In this document: positions 56,520 to 64,000 of the stretch, piece after piece
Position numbering within the stretch: position 1 is the stretch's first letter
Layout: each line of letters begins with the position of its first letter
NCBI RefSeq assembly: GCF_032163505.1
Contig: NZ_CP134147.1
Coordinates: 1,392,501-1,456,500, forward strand
Length of the DNA: 64,000 nucleotides
From: Streptococcus parasanguinis
Lineage (GTDB): Bacteria; Bacillota; Bacilli; Lactobacillales; Streptococcaceae
Direction of reading: 5' to 3'
Notes under the pieces: generated by a model
What the model was told of the DNA's origin: nothing
Seen by the model: the letters and a program-made list of their open reading frames with translations, nothing else
Database searches by the model: none
Program-made: the position numbers and the translations under genes

Positions 56520-56548
56520 ATTTTATCACTTATTGTAAACACTTTCAA
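56520..56548 (-). promoter_or_regulatory. ccpA promoter
   Basis: Minus strand TTGAAA, 17-base spacer, TGA-TAAAAT extended -10. Confidence 0.75.
56534..56547. promoter_or_regulatory. cre site (CcpA operator)
   Basis: TGTAAACACTTTCA fits the consensus TGWAANCGNTNWCA at 13 of 14 positions (A for the central G). It covers the ccpA -35 and lies about 28 bases upstream of the pepQ -35, so it could repress ccpA while affecting pepQ. Confidence 0.75.
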
Positions 56549-56574
56549 GCATTTTGGTAAAATTTTGTAAACTC

Positions 56575-56603
56575 TTGCTTTTTTGGGGAAAATTTGACAA
56601 AAT
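56575..56603 (+). promoter_or_regulatory. pepQ promoter
   Basis: TTGCTT, 17-base spacer, TGA-CAAAAT. Confidence 0.55.
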
Positions 56604-56628
56604 AGATCCATAGAAAGAAGGTAGCATT

Positions 56629-57711
56629 ATGTCTAAATTAGATCAAATCGTCGATTTTCTTGAAACTGAAAAAACAGATGTCGCTGTTGTATCCGATCCT
56701 GTCACCATCAATTACCTGACTGGATTTTACAGTGATCCCCACGAACGTCAACTCTTCTTGTTCGTCTACACTGACCACGAACCACTTCTCTTCGTTCCTG
56801 CACTTGAAGTGGAACGGGCGACTGCAGTTGTCGATTTCCAAGTGGTTGGCTATGTGGATTCTGAAAACCCTTGGGAAAAGATTAAAGGGGCTATCGCAAA
56901 ACCAGATGCTAAAACCGTTGCACTTGAATATGATAACTTGATCCTGACCAAATACAATGGCTTGCGTACTGTCTTTGAAAAGGCTCAATTCACCAACTTG
57001 ACACCACGGATTAACCGGATGCGCTTGATCAAATCTGCTGATGAGATCCAAAAAATGTTGGTGGCTGGTCAATATGCAGATAAGGCTGTCAATATGGGAT
57101 TCGACGCCATCTCACTAGATAAAACTGAAACTGATATCGTAGCAGAAATCGACTTTGGTATCAAACGCTTGGGTTATGAAATGAGCTTTGAAACCATGGT
57201 CTTGACTGGAAATAATGCAGCTAACCCACACGGAATTCCTGGAAGCAACAAAGTCGAAAACGATGCTCTCTTGCTATTTGACCTTGGCTGTATGGTGAAT
57301 GGTTATGCGTCTGATATGACTCGAACTGTTGCTGTTGGGAAACCGGATGATTTCAAAAAAGAAATCTACCACTTGACGTTAGAAGCTCAACAAGCAGCCA
57401 TTGACATGATCAAACCAGGTGTAACAGCACACGACGTCGACCGTGCTGCACGGAGCGTCATTGAAAAAGCTGGCTATGGTGAGTACTTCAACCACCGCCT
57501 CGGACACGGTATCGGAATGGACGTGCATGAATTCCCTTCTATTATGGAAGGAAATGACATGGTGCTTGAAGAAGGCATGTGCTTCTCAGTCGAACCAGGA
57601 ATCTATATTCCAGGTAAAGTCGGTGTTCGTATCGAAGATTGTGGGTACGTCACAAAAGACGGATTTGGACTCTTCACTGAAACCAGCAAAGACTTACTTT
57701 ACTTTGACTAA
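56629..57711 (+). CDS. pepQ: Xaa-Pro dipeptidase (M24 family)
   Basis: 360 residues. Creatinase N-domain (1-125), then the pita-bread metallopeptidase domain. Metal ligands are visible: Asp in LLFDLGCM and SDMTRT, His in HRLGHGIGMDVHEFP, Glu in CFSVEPGIY and in VRIEDCG. It hydrolyses dipeptides with C-terminal proline in the cytosol. GAAGG precedes the ATG. Located head-to-head with ccpA, the classic lactic-acid-bacterium arrangement. Confidence 0.96.
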   Translation: MSKLDQIVDFLETEKTDVAVVSDPVTINYLTGFYSDPHERQLFLFVYTDHEPLLFVPALEVERATAVVDFQVVGYVDSENPWEKIKGAIAKPDAKTVALEYDNLILTKYNGLRTVFEKAQFTNLTPRINRMRLIKSADEIQKMLVAGQYADKAVNMGFDAISLDKTETDIVAEIDFGIKRLGYEMSFETMVLTGNNAANPHGIPGSNKVENDALLLFDLGCMVNGYASDMTRTVAVGKPDDFKKEIYHLTLEAQQAAIDMIKPGVTAHDVDRAARSVIEKAGYGEYFNHRLGHGIGMDVHEFPSIMEGNDMVLEEGMCFSVEPGIYIPGKVGVRIEDCGYVTKDGFGLFTETSKDLLYFD

Positions 57712-57769
57712 TCCTTTAGTCGTTTCAATATATAACAAACATCTTGTTTCGTTAATAACTATAAAAAAT

Positions 57770-57944
57770 GAGGCTGGGACAAAAGTCCTAGCCTCTTAAT
57801 TATCTTTGGATTGTCGAGCAAGACGCAGTGGTTGAGTGGGCTCTACTACGCTGATTTCATCAGCTTTTACAGCCCTACTCAACTGTGCGGAGGTGGGACG
57901 ACGAAATCGAATTCTAACGAATTACCGATTTCTGTCCCACTCTC
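57770..57944 (+). repeat. 175-bp multi-hairpin repeat, copy 3
   Basis: Nearly identical to copy 1 (18418-18592) and in the same orientation, between the convergent pepQ and Rrf2-regulator genes. Ends in TCTCTTTTTTCTT, so it could terminate pepQ transcripts. Confidence 0.9.
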
Positions 57945-57951
57945 TTTTTTC

Positions 57952-58401
57952 TTATGAAACCGATTCGAGTTTCATTCTTTTCTGCGTATCTTCTACGACG
58001 TCTTTTAAAGTGGTTTGGGACATTTCTTTTTCCATAGCAGTCTGAATGTCCTCAAGCTTTCCATCTAAAACATTATGGATATTGTGGCCAATTGGGCAGG
58101 CTGGATTCGGATTGTCATGAAAACCAAATAATTGACCTGTCGAACCTAAGCATTCTACTGCTTGATAGATATCCAGCAGGCTGATCTCATCGGCTGCTTT
58201 TGCGAGCTCAGCTCCGCCTGTCCCACGCGCTACATGAATCAATCCAGCTTTCTTCAACTGAGACAAGGTCTTTCGAATAATAACAGGGTTCACGCCGACA
58301 CTTCCTGCCAAAAAATCACTGGTTACTTTTGTTTTCTCTCCTTGTAGAGCAATCATGATCAAGACATGAGTCCCAATGGTAAAGCGACTCGAAATTTGCA
58401 T
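57952..58401 (-). CDS. Rrf2-family transcriptional regulator (YwnA/SaiR-like)
   Basis: Start MQISSRFTIGTHVLIMIALQ (58401, AAAGGAG upstream), 149 residues. A winged helix-turn-helix (SDFLAGSVGVNPVIIRKTLS, about 28-47, then wing GTGGAEL) is followed by a dimer helix. Two cysteines (VECLG, NPACPIG) stand in place of the three-cysteine Fe-S cluster of IscR/NsrR. The NPNPACPIGHNI stretch resembles YwnA/SaiR proteins, which respond to disulfide stress in bacilli. Its own promoter carries the same 19-bp dyad as gor. Confidence 0.85.
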   Translation of the reverse strand: MQISSRFTIGTHVLIMIALQGEKTKVTSDFLAGSVGVNPVIIRKTLSQLKKAGLIHVARGTGGAELAKAADEISLLDIYQAVECLGSTGQLFGFHDNPNPACPIGHNIHNVLDGKLEDIQTAMEKEMSQTTLKDVVEDTQKRMKLESVS

Positions 58402-58477
58402 AACTTCACTCCTTTCTACCCGTTTTTGAAGGTAGAGTCTATTGAACAACCGTCAAGGGACGACTTTCGTTATTCCT

Positions 58478-58505
58478 ATTATACTCTTTTCAGTTGTAAT
58501 GTCAA
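58478..58505 (-). promoter_or_regulatory. Promoter of the Rrf2 regulator
   Basis: Minus strand TTGACA, 16-base spacer, TATAAT; the -35 lies inside the operator dyad. Leader about 70 bases. Confidence 0.85.
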
Positions 58506-58513
58506 CAGTTACA
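58495..58513 (-). promoter_or_regulatory. Candidate autoregulatory operator, TGTAAC...ATTACA dyad
   Basis: Minus strand TGTAACTGTTGACATTACA, covering the -35 of the Rrf2 regulator promoter. 16 of 19 bases match the site in the gor promoter. It abuts the stop codon of the upstream phosphoesterase gene. Confidence 0.6.
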
Positions 58514-59356
58514 CTATTGGAAGAAGTCCTCTAGCCAAGCATCGATTTCTCGATCATGACCTTCTCTCTGCTCAATTTCATGAAGGAGCTCATGATTGTG
58601 GGTATGATGAATGCCATTGACCAAACTTTCATAATATACTTGGTAATAAGGAAGATGGAGGTCTTTTGCCAGTTGCAGTTCTTTTTGGACATCATAGTCC
58701 ACCCGTCTAAAATCGACATCTTTTAGCCCCATTTGATCAAATTCGAGAATGGCATACATGGCCCGAAGGTCCTTGCGAAGATTCTTTTCCAAAAAGAAAG
58801 GTTGACCGATCGATCCAGGATTGATAATCAGTTCTCCTCCTGTCCCGTAGCGGAAAAACTGCTGGTGAATGTGTCCGTAGACTGCAATATCACAAGACGG
58901 GTTTGTCACCAAGCGATCAAAATCCTTCTGCTCACCAATGTGGATCAATTCGCGACCCCAATTCTTATCAGGTAAGTGGTGGGTAATGCCGATCTTTAAA
59001 CCTGCGATTTCTCTATGGACCTGCATGGGCATTTTCTGCATGTCTTCAATTTCCTGGGGCGTGATTTCTTCAAGAATATATTGACACTGGCGCATGAGGT
59101 AGCGATGACTGGGTCTGGTCTCATCCAACATCCCCCTCATAGCCCGCCAAAGACTATCTTCCCAGTTTCCAAGGACTTTGACCGTAATCGGTAGCTCCTC
59201 TAACAGCTCCAAGAGGGCCCGTCTCCCTGTCCCCGGCATCAAACTATCTCCCAAGAGCCAATATTCATCCACCTTGGCTTTTCGACTATCCTCTAGGACA
59301 GCTTCCAATGCTGTCGTATTTCCATGAATATCTGAAAGTAAAGCAATTTTAGTCAT
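58514..59356 (-). CDS. Metallophosphoesterase
   Basis: Start MTKIALLSDIHGNTTALEAV (59356, AAGGAGA upstream), 280 residues. Calcineurin-like metal sites: SDIHGN (residues 8-13), LLGDSL, LGNWED, THH and YGHIHQQF; metal-binding Asp, Asn and His are all present. Related to YfcE-type phosphodiesterases; substrate unknown. Confidence 0.9.
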   Translation of the reverse strand: MTKIALLSDIHGNTTALEAVLEDSRKAKVDEYWLLGDSLMPGTGRRALLELLEELPITVKVLGNWEDSLWRAMRGMLDETRPSHRYLMRQCQYILEEITPQEIEDMQKMPMQVHREIAGLKIGITHHLPDKNWGRELIHIGEQKDFDRLVTNPSCDIAVYGHIHQQFFRYGTGGELIINPGSIGQPFFLEKNLRKDLRAMYAILEFDQMGLKDVDFRRVDYDVQKELQLAKDLHLPYYQVYYESLVNGIHHTHNHELLHEIEQREGHDREIDAWLEDFFQ

Positions 59357-59392
59357 GATCTTCTCCTTCTCTCCATTATAACAAAGAGAAGA

Positions 59393-59421
59393 AAAACTTC
59401 CACCCAAAGGTGAAAGTTTTA
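59393..59421 (-). terminator. Terminator of the FtsX-type ABC operon
   Basis: Minus strand AAACTTTCACC-TTTG-GGTGGAAGTTT followed by TTCTTCTCTTT. The 59422-59532 stretch has no other recognisable feature. Confidence 0.75.
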
Positions 59422-59532
59422 TGAACATTCCATGCTACCAGAAATGAAAAATAAGGATAGAGATCTTTATTGGACGATATCAGCCACGGGCTTTGTATCT
59501 TATAAACGAACACGCCTCCAACTCTTTGTATC

Positions 59533-62256
59533 TTAGTCTACTGATTTGAGAGCTTCGAGCATGTCTACTTTTCGGAGATAATGGTCAACATAAATTCCTA
59601 ACAGGAGCAAGAGAAGGAGCATTCCTCCGACAGGAAAGAGAAAAACGCTAAGTCCCACTTTAGGGTAAAAGAGAATGGCATCTGGTGCAATCATTGCAAT
59701 GAGGAATTGATGAAGATAATAACCACCCACTAATCCCATGAGGATCCCTATGATAGACAATAAGATGGTTTCGCGGTAAATATAGAGCGTCACTTCCTTA
59801 TTATGGAATCCTAAGACCTTAATGGTCGATAATTCACGGATCCGCTCTGCCACATTGATATTGGTTAAATTATACAAGATCACGATAGCTAGCAAGATCG
59901 ATACGACTACTAGAATCATCATAGTGGTGTCCAAAGATTTGGCAACTGAGTTAAAGAGGGAAATCATCGAAGCGTTCTGACTAACCGCCTTCACAGCTGC
60001 AAGATTCATCATATCCCGACTAACAGCCTGCACTTGTCGTGTAGAAGGATTTTTCAACTTCAGCAAATAGCTATTTGCTGAAGTCCGCTTTCCGTAGATT
60101 TTTTGGTAACTTGCCTGATCCATATAGACAAAATGGCCTACATAATTTTCAGTGATTCCTGCTACCGTAAAAGTATGGCCATCTAAGGTCAGTCGATCAC
60201 CGACTGTAACCCGGGCTAGTTGTGCTAGTTTACTACTGATGATAACCCCTTTCTTGAGAGACAAGGGCTCTCCTTGCTTGAGAGAACGCAAGCTGACAAA
60301 GGGAGAAAAATCTGCACGATTTGTAACCATCATCGTAATGGTCTGCTTGTCGCGTCCACCCTTTAAAGATGCTTCGATGACCTTACTATAGATGGCTCGA
60401 TAATCTTTGATATCTGATTTTTCCAGACGATTGGTTAGTTCCTTGCTTTCTTGGCTTGATGCATTCGTTTTTTTGGCTACAATCAACTCATATGATAGGA
60501 TCTCTTGAAATTGGCGTTTGGGAACCCCTCCTACAGAAGATTGAATCCCTAGCCCTGCGAAGAGAAGAGCAACAGAACCTGCCACTCCAAATATGGTCAT
60601 CAGCATCCGTTGTTTGTAACGAAAGAGATTACGAGCAGTGACCTTGTGGGTGAAACTCAGACGTTTCCAAATAAAATGGAGACACTCCAGGAAAATCTTC
60701 GAACCAGATACCGGTGGTTTGGGCAGTAATAAAAGATTGGCTTCTTCTTTTAATTCCTTACGCGAAACCCAGTAAGCCGGAAGCACACTCGCAACGAAAG
60801 ACAGTCCGAGCGCAATCAGAGTCATATCCCCATAAAAATACTCTCTGCTCTCTCCAATCACCATCCCTTGCGTGATAATGTTGGAAATGATCCCCGATAG
60901 GAAATAATGGCCCAGCAAGGTTCCTAGAAGGGTACCGATCGTCCCTGCAAAGAATCCATAGAGGACAAATTTGAGAATGATGTCCCTGGTACGATAGCCC
61001 AGCGCCTTAAATATCCCTGCATTGGTTCGCTCTTCATCGACAAAGCGGGTCATCGTGGTAAAGGTCACCATGGCGGCTACTAGATAAAGAACAACCGGAA
61101 AAATATTTCCGACAGCGGAAATACTACTACTAGCATTGCTATACATCAAGTAACCTTGTCCACCTGGCATGGTCTTGCGGTCATAGACATGATAAGTTGG
61201 AATTTCCAGCTGATCTCGCTCCCTTTGCGCTTTTTTCAGCTCCTCCTCTTTTTTTGCGAGCTCCGTTTCACCTGCAGTCCAGTCCTTCTTTTTCTGATCA
61301 ATTTGTTCTTGGGCTTGATGGAGCTTTTCTTGACTGGCTACTTGCTCTTTAGCTGGCAGAAATGGAGCTAATTTCTTGAACTGGGCCTCCTGCAAGTCTA
61401 ATTGTTTTTGAGCCTGATCGATCTGATTTTTAGCTGACTGGAGTGTTTCCTCGGCACGACGGAGTTCTTTCTGGCCTTTTTGAATCTGCCCATCCGCCTC
61501 CTGCTTGAGTCTTTGATAGCGGGCCTTTCCATTGTCTTTCAGAAGTTTTTCTAACTCTTCTTGATGAGCTTTGAGCCCTTTTTGGTAGACTTGCGAAAAA
61601 GAATCTAAAGACTTCAGATCATCAAACTGGATCCGCGCCATCGCGGGAAGTTTAGTCGTAAAGACCTCTTTTGAAACTAGTGCATAGGCATCTAGATTTC
61701 CACTACCACTCATGGCAGTGCCTAAATTCTTTTGAGACCACATCTCAGAGGATTGAACAAAACCAACAATGGTGAATTGCTTTCGCTTTAAACTAGAGCG
61801 CGTTCCAGCCTTTTCTTCAAGTGTGAGGGTATCCCCTATCTGATAGCGATCCTCCCAAAAACTTGCTAGGGCCAGTTCCCCTTCTTTTTGGGGCAGGCGC
61901 CCCTTGGTCACACGAAAAGAAGAAAGACTTTTTGGGGCAGAAAAGAGTCGAATTGCCTTTCCTGTTCCTTTCACTGTCAAATCCAGCAGGGAACCAAATT
62001 CGACACGCGCTCCTTTGACTCCTAAAAGTTCCTCTTGGTCTGCCTGGTCTAATCCCAAGTCCCCCATGACAGCAAGATCTAGCATTTTTTGTTGCTGAAT
62101 AAACTGGTTAGCCGTTCGGTGCATATTTGGAGTAGTCACCTTTAAGCCAACCAAGGCCAAGCTTCCCAATAACATCAAGGTTAAGATGGAGAGAAAACGT
62201 CCTTTTGAATGTGTAAAGGAAGCAAATAGATCCTTCCAATAGACTTTTCGTTTCAT
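59533..62256 (-). CDS. Large FtsX-type ABC transporter permease with coiled-coil insert
   Basis: 907 residues. Membrane helix near the start (FLSILTLMLLGSLALVGLKV), an extracellular domain, then a long Gln/Lys/Glu-rich coiled coil (about 240-350). Three helices form the first FtsX domain (FPVVLYLVAAMVTFTTMTR onward). A second extracellular domain and a second FtsX domain end the protein (ERIRELSTIKVLGFHNKEV). The double-FtsX plan with an external coiled coil is typical of MacB-superfamily exporters or signal-transducing transporters in Firmicutes. Substrate unknown. 13 bases after its ATPase gene. Confidence 0.9.
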   Translation of the reverse strand: MKRKVYWKDLFASFTHSKGRFLSILTLMLLGSLALVGLKVTTPNMHRTANQFIQQQKMLDLAVMGDLGLDQADQEELLGVKGARVEFGSLLDLTVKGTGKAIRLFSAPKSLSSFRVTKGRLPQKEGELALASFWEDRYQIGDTLTLEEKAGTRSSLKRKQFTIVGFVQSSEMWSQKNLGTAMSGSGNLDAYALVSKEVFTTKLPAMARIQFDDLKSLDSFSQVYQKGLKAHQEELEKLLKDNGKARYQRLKQEADGQIQKGQKELRRAEETLQSAKNQIDQAQKQLDLQEAQFKKLAPFLPAKEQVASQEKLHQAQEQIDQKKKDWTAGETELAKKEEELKKAQRERDQLEIPTYHVYDRKTMPGGQGYLMYSNASSSISAVGNIFPVVLYLVAAMVTFTTMTRFVDEERTNAGIFKALGYRTRDIILKFVLYGFFAGTIGTLLGTLLGHYFLSGIISNIITQGMVIGESREYFYGDMTLIALGLSFVASVLPAYWVSRKELKEEANLLLLPKPPVSGSKIFLECLHFIWKRLSFTHKVTARNLFRYKQRMLMTIFGVAGSVALLFAGLGIQSSVGGVPKRQFQEILSYELIVAKKTNASSQESKELTNRLEKSDIKDYRAIYSKVIEASLKGGRDKQTITMMVTNRADFSPFVSLRSLKQGEPLSLKKGVIISSKLAQLARVTVGDRLTLDGHTFTVAGITENYVGHFVYMDQASYQKIYGKRTSANSYLLKLKNPSTRQVQAVSRDMMNLAAVKAVSQNASMISLFNSVAKSLDTTMMILVVVSILLAIVILYNLTNINVAERIRELSTIKVLGFHNKEVTLYIYRETILLSIIGILMGLVGGYYLHQFLIAMIAPDAILFYPKVGLSVFLFPVGGMLLLLLLLGIYVDHYLRKVDMLEALKSVD

Positions 62257-62269
62257 GCTACCACCTCTT

Positions 62270-62971
62270 CTAATATTCTAGCGTAGCAATATCTTGAGGA
62301 AGCTCATTGATTTCTACCGACTTGACCTTGGCATCATGCATGCGAATCACACGGTCTGCAATCGGAGCTAGGGCACCATTATGGGTTACGATGATGACCG
62401 TCGCTCCCTTTTTTCGAGACATATCCTGTAAAATCCCCAATACTTGCTTACCCGTCTGGTAATCCAAGGCTCCCGTCGGCTCATCACAAAGGAGAATTTT
62501 AGGGTTTTTAGCCACTGCCCGAGCGATCGCCACCCGTTGTTGCTCTCCCCCTGACAATTGGGCAGGAAAATTATCAAGACGATTGCCAAGTCCTACTTCT
62601 TTCAAAACAGCTTCCGGATCTAGAGCATCAGAAACAATTTCTGAAGCCAACTCAACATTCTCCTTAGCTGTCAAATTAGGGACCAAATTATAAAATTGAA
62701 AGACAAAGCCAACGTCATCTCGTCGATAATCCGTTCGTTGATGGGAATTGAGCTTAGAAATATCCACCCCATCAATCAGGACCTGTCCTTCGTCATTCGT
62801 GTCCATCCCTCCTAAGATATTGAGAACTGTTGATTTTCCAGCTCCTGACGCCCCTAAAATAATGACCAATTCGCCTTTTTCAATCTCAAAAGAAACATCC
62901 TGATTAGCGAGAATCTCCGTTTCTCCACTCGTATAGCGCTTGTAACAGTGCTGCATTTCGATGTAGGCCAT
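62270..62971 (-). CDS. ABC transporter ATP-binding protein (LolD/MacB type)
   Basis: 233 residues. Walker [11 protein letters not shown]-loop [11 protein letters not shown], signature LSGGEQQR, Walker [13 protein letters not shown], switch His in VTHNGA. GGGAGGAGAG precedes the ATG. First gene of a two-gene operon with the large permease; no adaptor protein, unlike the operon at 11.4-14.6 kb. Confidence 0.93.
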   Translation of the reverse strand: MAYIEMQHCYKRYTSGETEILANQDVSFEIEKGELVIILGASGAGKSTVLNILGGMDTNDEGQVLIDGVDISKLNSHQRTDYRRDDVGFVFQFYNLVPNLTAKENVELASEIVSDALDPEAVLKEVGLGNRLDNFPAQLSGGEQQRVAIARAVAKNPKILLCDEPTGALDYQTGKQVLGILQDMSRKKGATVIIVTHNGALAPIADRVIRMHDAKVKSVEINELPQDIATLEY

Positions 62972-63081
62972 TTTCTCTCTCCTCCCTCCTATTTCCTATC
63001 TATATTATAGTCCTTTTCGAATTGATTACAAAGAAATCGAGGCATCAACAATAGTAATTCTTCCTCATTATCATGAAATAT

Positions 63082-63101
63082 CATAAATTTTATGCTATAA
63101 T
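63082..63101 (+). promoter_or_regulatory. mntH -10 with adjacent dyad
   Basis: TGC-TATAAT (-10 at 63096-63101) immediately preceded by the inverted repeat CATAAA-T-TTTATG (63082-63094). A metal-dependent repressor site is conceivable, but the sequence does not match an MntR or SloR box that I know. Confidence 0.45.
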
Positions 63102-63140
63102 TGGAGACAAATTGATTTATTCTTAGAAAGAAGGCTCATC

Positions 63141-64000
63141 ATGAGTTTACAACAGTTTGAAAGGAAATCACTTCAAGAAATTAACCAGTCTATTGACGTG
63201 CCAAAAGGCATCCCCTTTTGGAAGACTCTTCTACTCTTTTCAGGACCAGGAAGTCTGGTAGCTGTCGGCTATATGGATCCGGGAAACTGGATTACCAGTG
63301 TGGTCGGAGGGGCCCAATACCGCTACCTCCTCTTATCAGTGGTTCTTCTCTCGTCTTTGATCGCCATGCAGTTGCAACAAATGGCTGGGAAACTAGGGAT
63401 TGTCCATCGTAAGGACCTGGCCCAAACAACCGCCCATCATTTGCCAAAATGGCTTCGCTATACCCTTTGGATTGTGATTGAGCTTGCCTTGATGGCGACA
63501 GATTTAGCAGAAGTCATCGGATCAGGGATTGCCCTTCACCTCCTCTTTGGCTGGCCCTTGCTCTTTTCCATCCTGATCACCATCTTTGATGTCTTCCTAT
63601 TACTAGGACTCATGCATCTAGGATTTCGAAAGATCGAGGCCATCGTATCAACCTTGATCCTCACGATCCTTGCAATTTTTGGCTATCTGGTATTCCTATC
63701 GAAACCAGATATCGGAGGAATCTTCGCTGGCTTCCTCCCTCAAAAAGAAGTGCTGGGAATCGGTCTTCCAAAAGGAAATGAAGCCTTGACCTTGGCGCTT
63801 GGAATCATCGGGGCAACCGTAATGCCCCACAACCTCTATCTCCACTCTTCCATTTCGCAAACGCGAAAGGTGGACTACAAAGATCCAGCAGATATCAAAC
63901 GGGCAGTGCGCTTTATGACCTGGGATTCAAATATTGAATTGAGTTTGGCCTTCGTCGTCAACTCCCTCCTCTTGATTCTTGGAGCGGCCCTCTTCTTCGG
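63141..64000 (+). CDS. mntH: Nramp-family Mn2+/Fe2+ transporter, 5' part
   Basis: Begins [20 protein letters not shown] at 63141 (GAAGG upstream) and runs off the window after 286 codons. The metal-binding motif of helix 1 is MDPGNW (about residues 45-50). [19 protein letters not shown] follows, then the helix 6 motif [11 protein letters not shown]. Proton-coupled uptake of Mn2+ (and Fe2+) through the cytoplasmic membrane. Divergent from the ABC ATPase gene. Confidence 0.93.
   Translation, partial: MSLQQFERKSLQEINQSIDVPKGIPFWKTLLLFSGPGSLVAVGYMDPGNWITSVVGGAQYRYLLLSVVLLSSLIAMQLQQMAGKLGIVHRKDLAQTTAHHLPKWLRYTLWIVIELALMATDLAEVIGSGIALHLLFGWPLLFSILITIFDVFLLLGLMHLGFRKIEAIVSTLILTILAIFGYLVFLSKPDIGGIFAGFLPQKEVLGIGLPKGNEALTLALGIIGATVMPHNLYLHSSISQTRKVDYKDPADIKRAVRFMTWDSNIELSLAFVVNSLLLILGAALFF

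Overview
The window looks like chromosome from an oral viridans-group Streptococcus (Mitis/Sanguinis/Parasanguinis type). The evidence is low-to-moderate GC, extended -10 (TGnTATAAT) promoters, and a set of streptococcal neighbourhoods: ftsW-ppc, hprK-lgt, vicR-vicK-vicX near rnc-smc-cof-cof-ftsY, divergent ccpA/pepQ, a cpoA-like/MGlcDAG synthase pair, and a SP_0785-0787-like ABC operon. The species call is inference. No rRNA, tRNA, CRISPR array, prophage or intact insertion sequence was seen.

Layout. 1-0.36 kb: end of a FemABX-type (MurM/MurN) gene. 0.4-7 kb, minus: tpiA, tuf, ppc, ftsW. 7.2-9.3 kb, plus: GH25 lysozyme-like protein, YbaK-type deacylase, histidine phosphatase. 9.6-14.6 kb, minus: lysS and a three-gene efflux ABC operon. 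14.7-18.3 kb, plus: gor and a Thr-rich repeat LPXTG adhesin. 18.8-21.1 kb, minus: a cyclase/MetE-like operon behind a MET-box, and ydbC. 21.2-24.2 kb: a small YolD-like gene, the U32 pair trhP1/trhP2 and a DUF3270 gene. 24.3-30.7 kb, minus: hprK-lgt-DUF948-ytxH and tex-sprT-pspC. 30.8-34.4 kb, plus: a 49-residue protein with the YraQ/TIGR03943 pair, then zwf. 34.5-48.6 kb, minus: ftsY, two Cof phosphatases, smc, rnc, an AT-rich accessory block with two DUF443-like proteins, and vicX-vicK-vicR. 49-53 kb: a DUF389 gene and T-box-controlled thrS. 53-64 kb: two glycolipid glycosyltransferases, ccpA/pepQ, an Rrf2 regulator, a phosphoesterase, a large FtsX-type ABC exporter, and the start of an Nramp metal transporter.

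Regulation readable from the sequence includes a cre site over the ccpA promoter, a MET-box on the metE-like operon and a T-box on thrS. A 19-bp dyad (TGTAAC-N2-TTGA-N-ATTACA) is shared by the gor promoter and the promoter of the Rrf2 regulator 44 kb away, which suggests a small disulfide-stress regulon. Four genes (GH25, trhP1, tex, cpoA-like) have a -10 box only 6-8 nt before ATG and little or no Shine-Dalgarno, so they may be made from leaderless mRNAs.

Two families of structured intergenic repeats occur. One is a 138-bp element with GAAACTTTCC terminal inverted repeats (about 9.4, 24.4 and 48.8 kb). The other is a 175-bp multi-hairpin element (18.4, 48.8 and 57.8 kb). At 48.8 kb the second sits exactly in the central hairpin slot of the first. 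A degenerate second copy of the thrS 3' end lies on the far side of the DUF389 gene.

Three coding regions (27.35-27.73, 34.47-36.13 and 42.53-43.07 kb) each need one frame change to read as full-length proteins. These may be true lesions or sequence errors.
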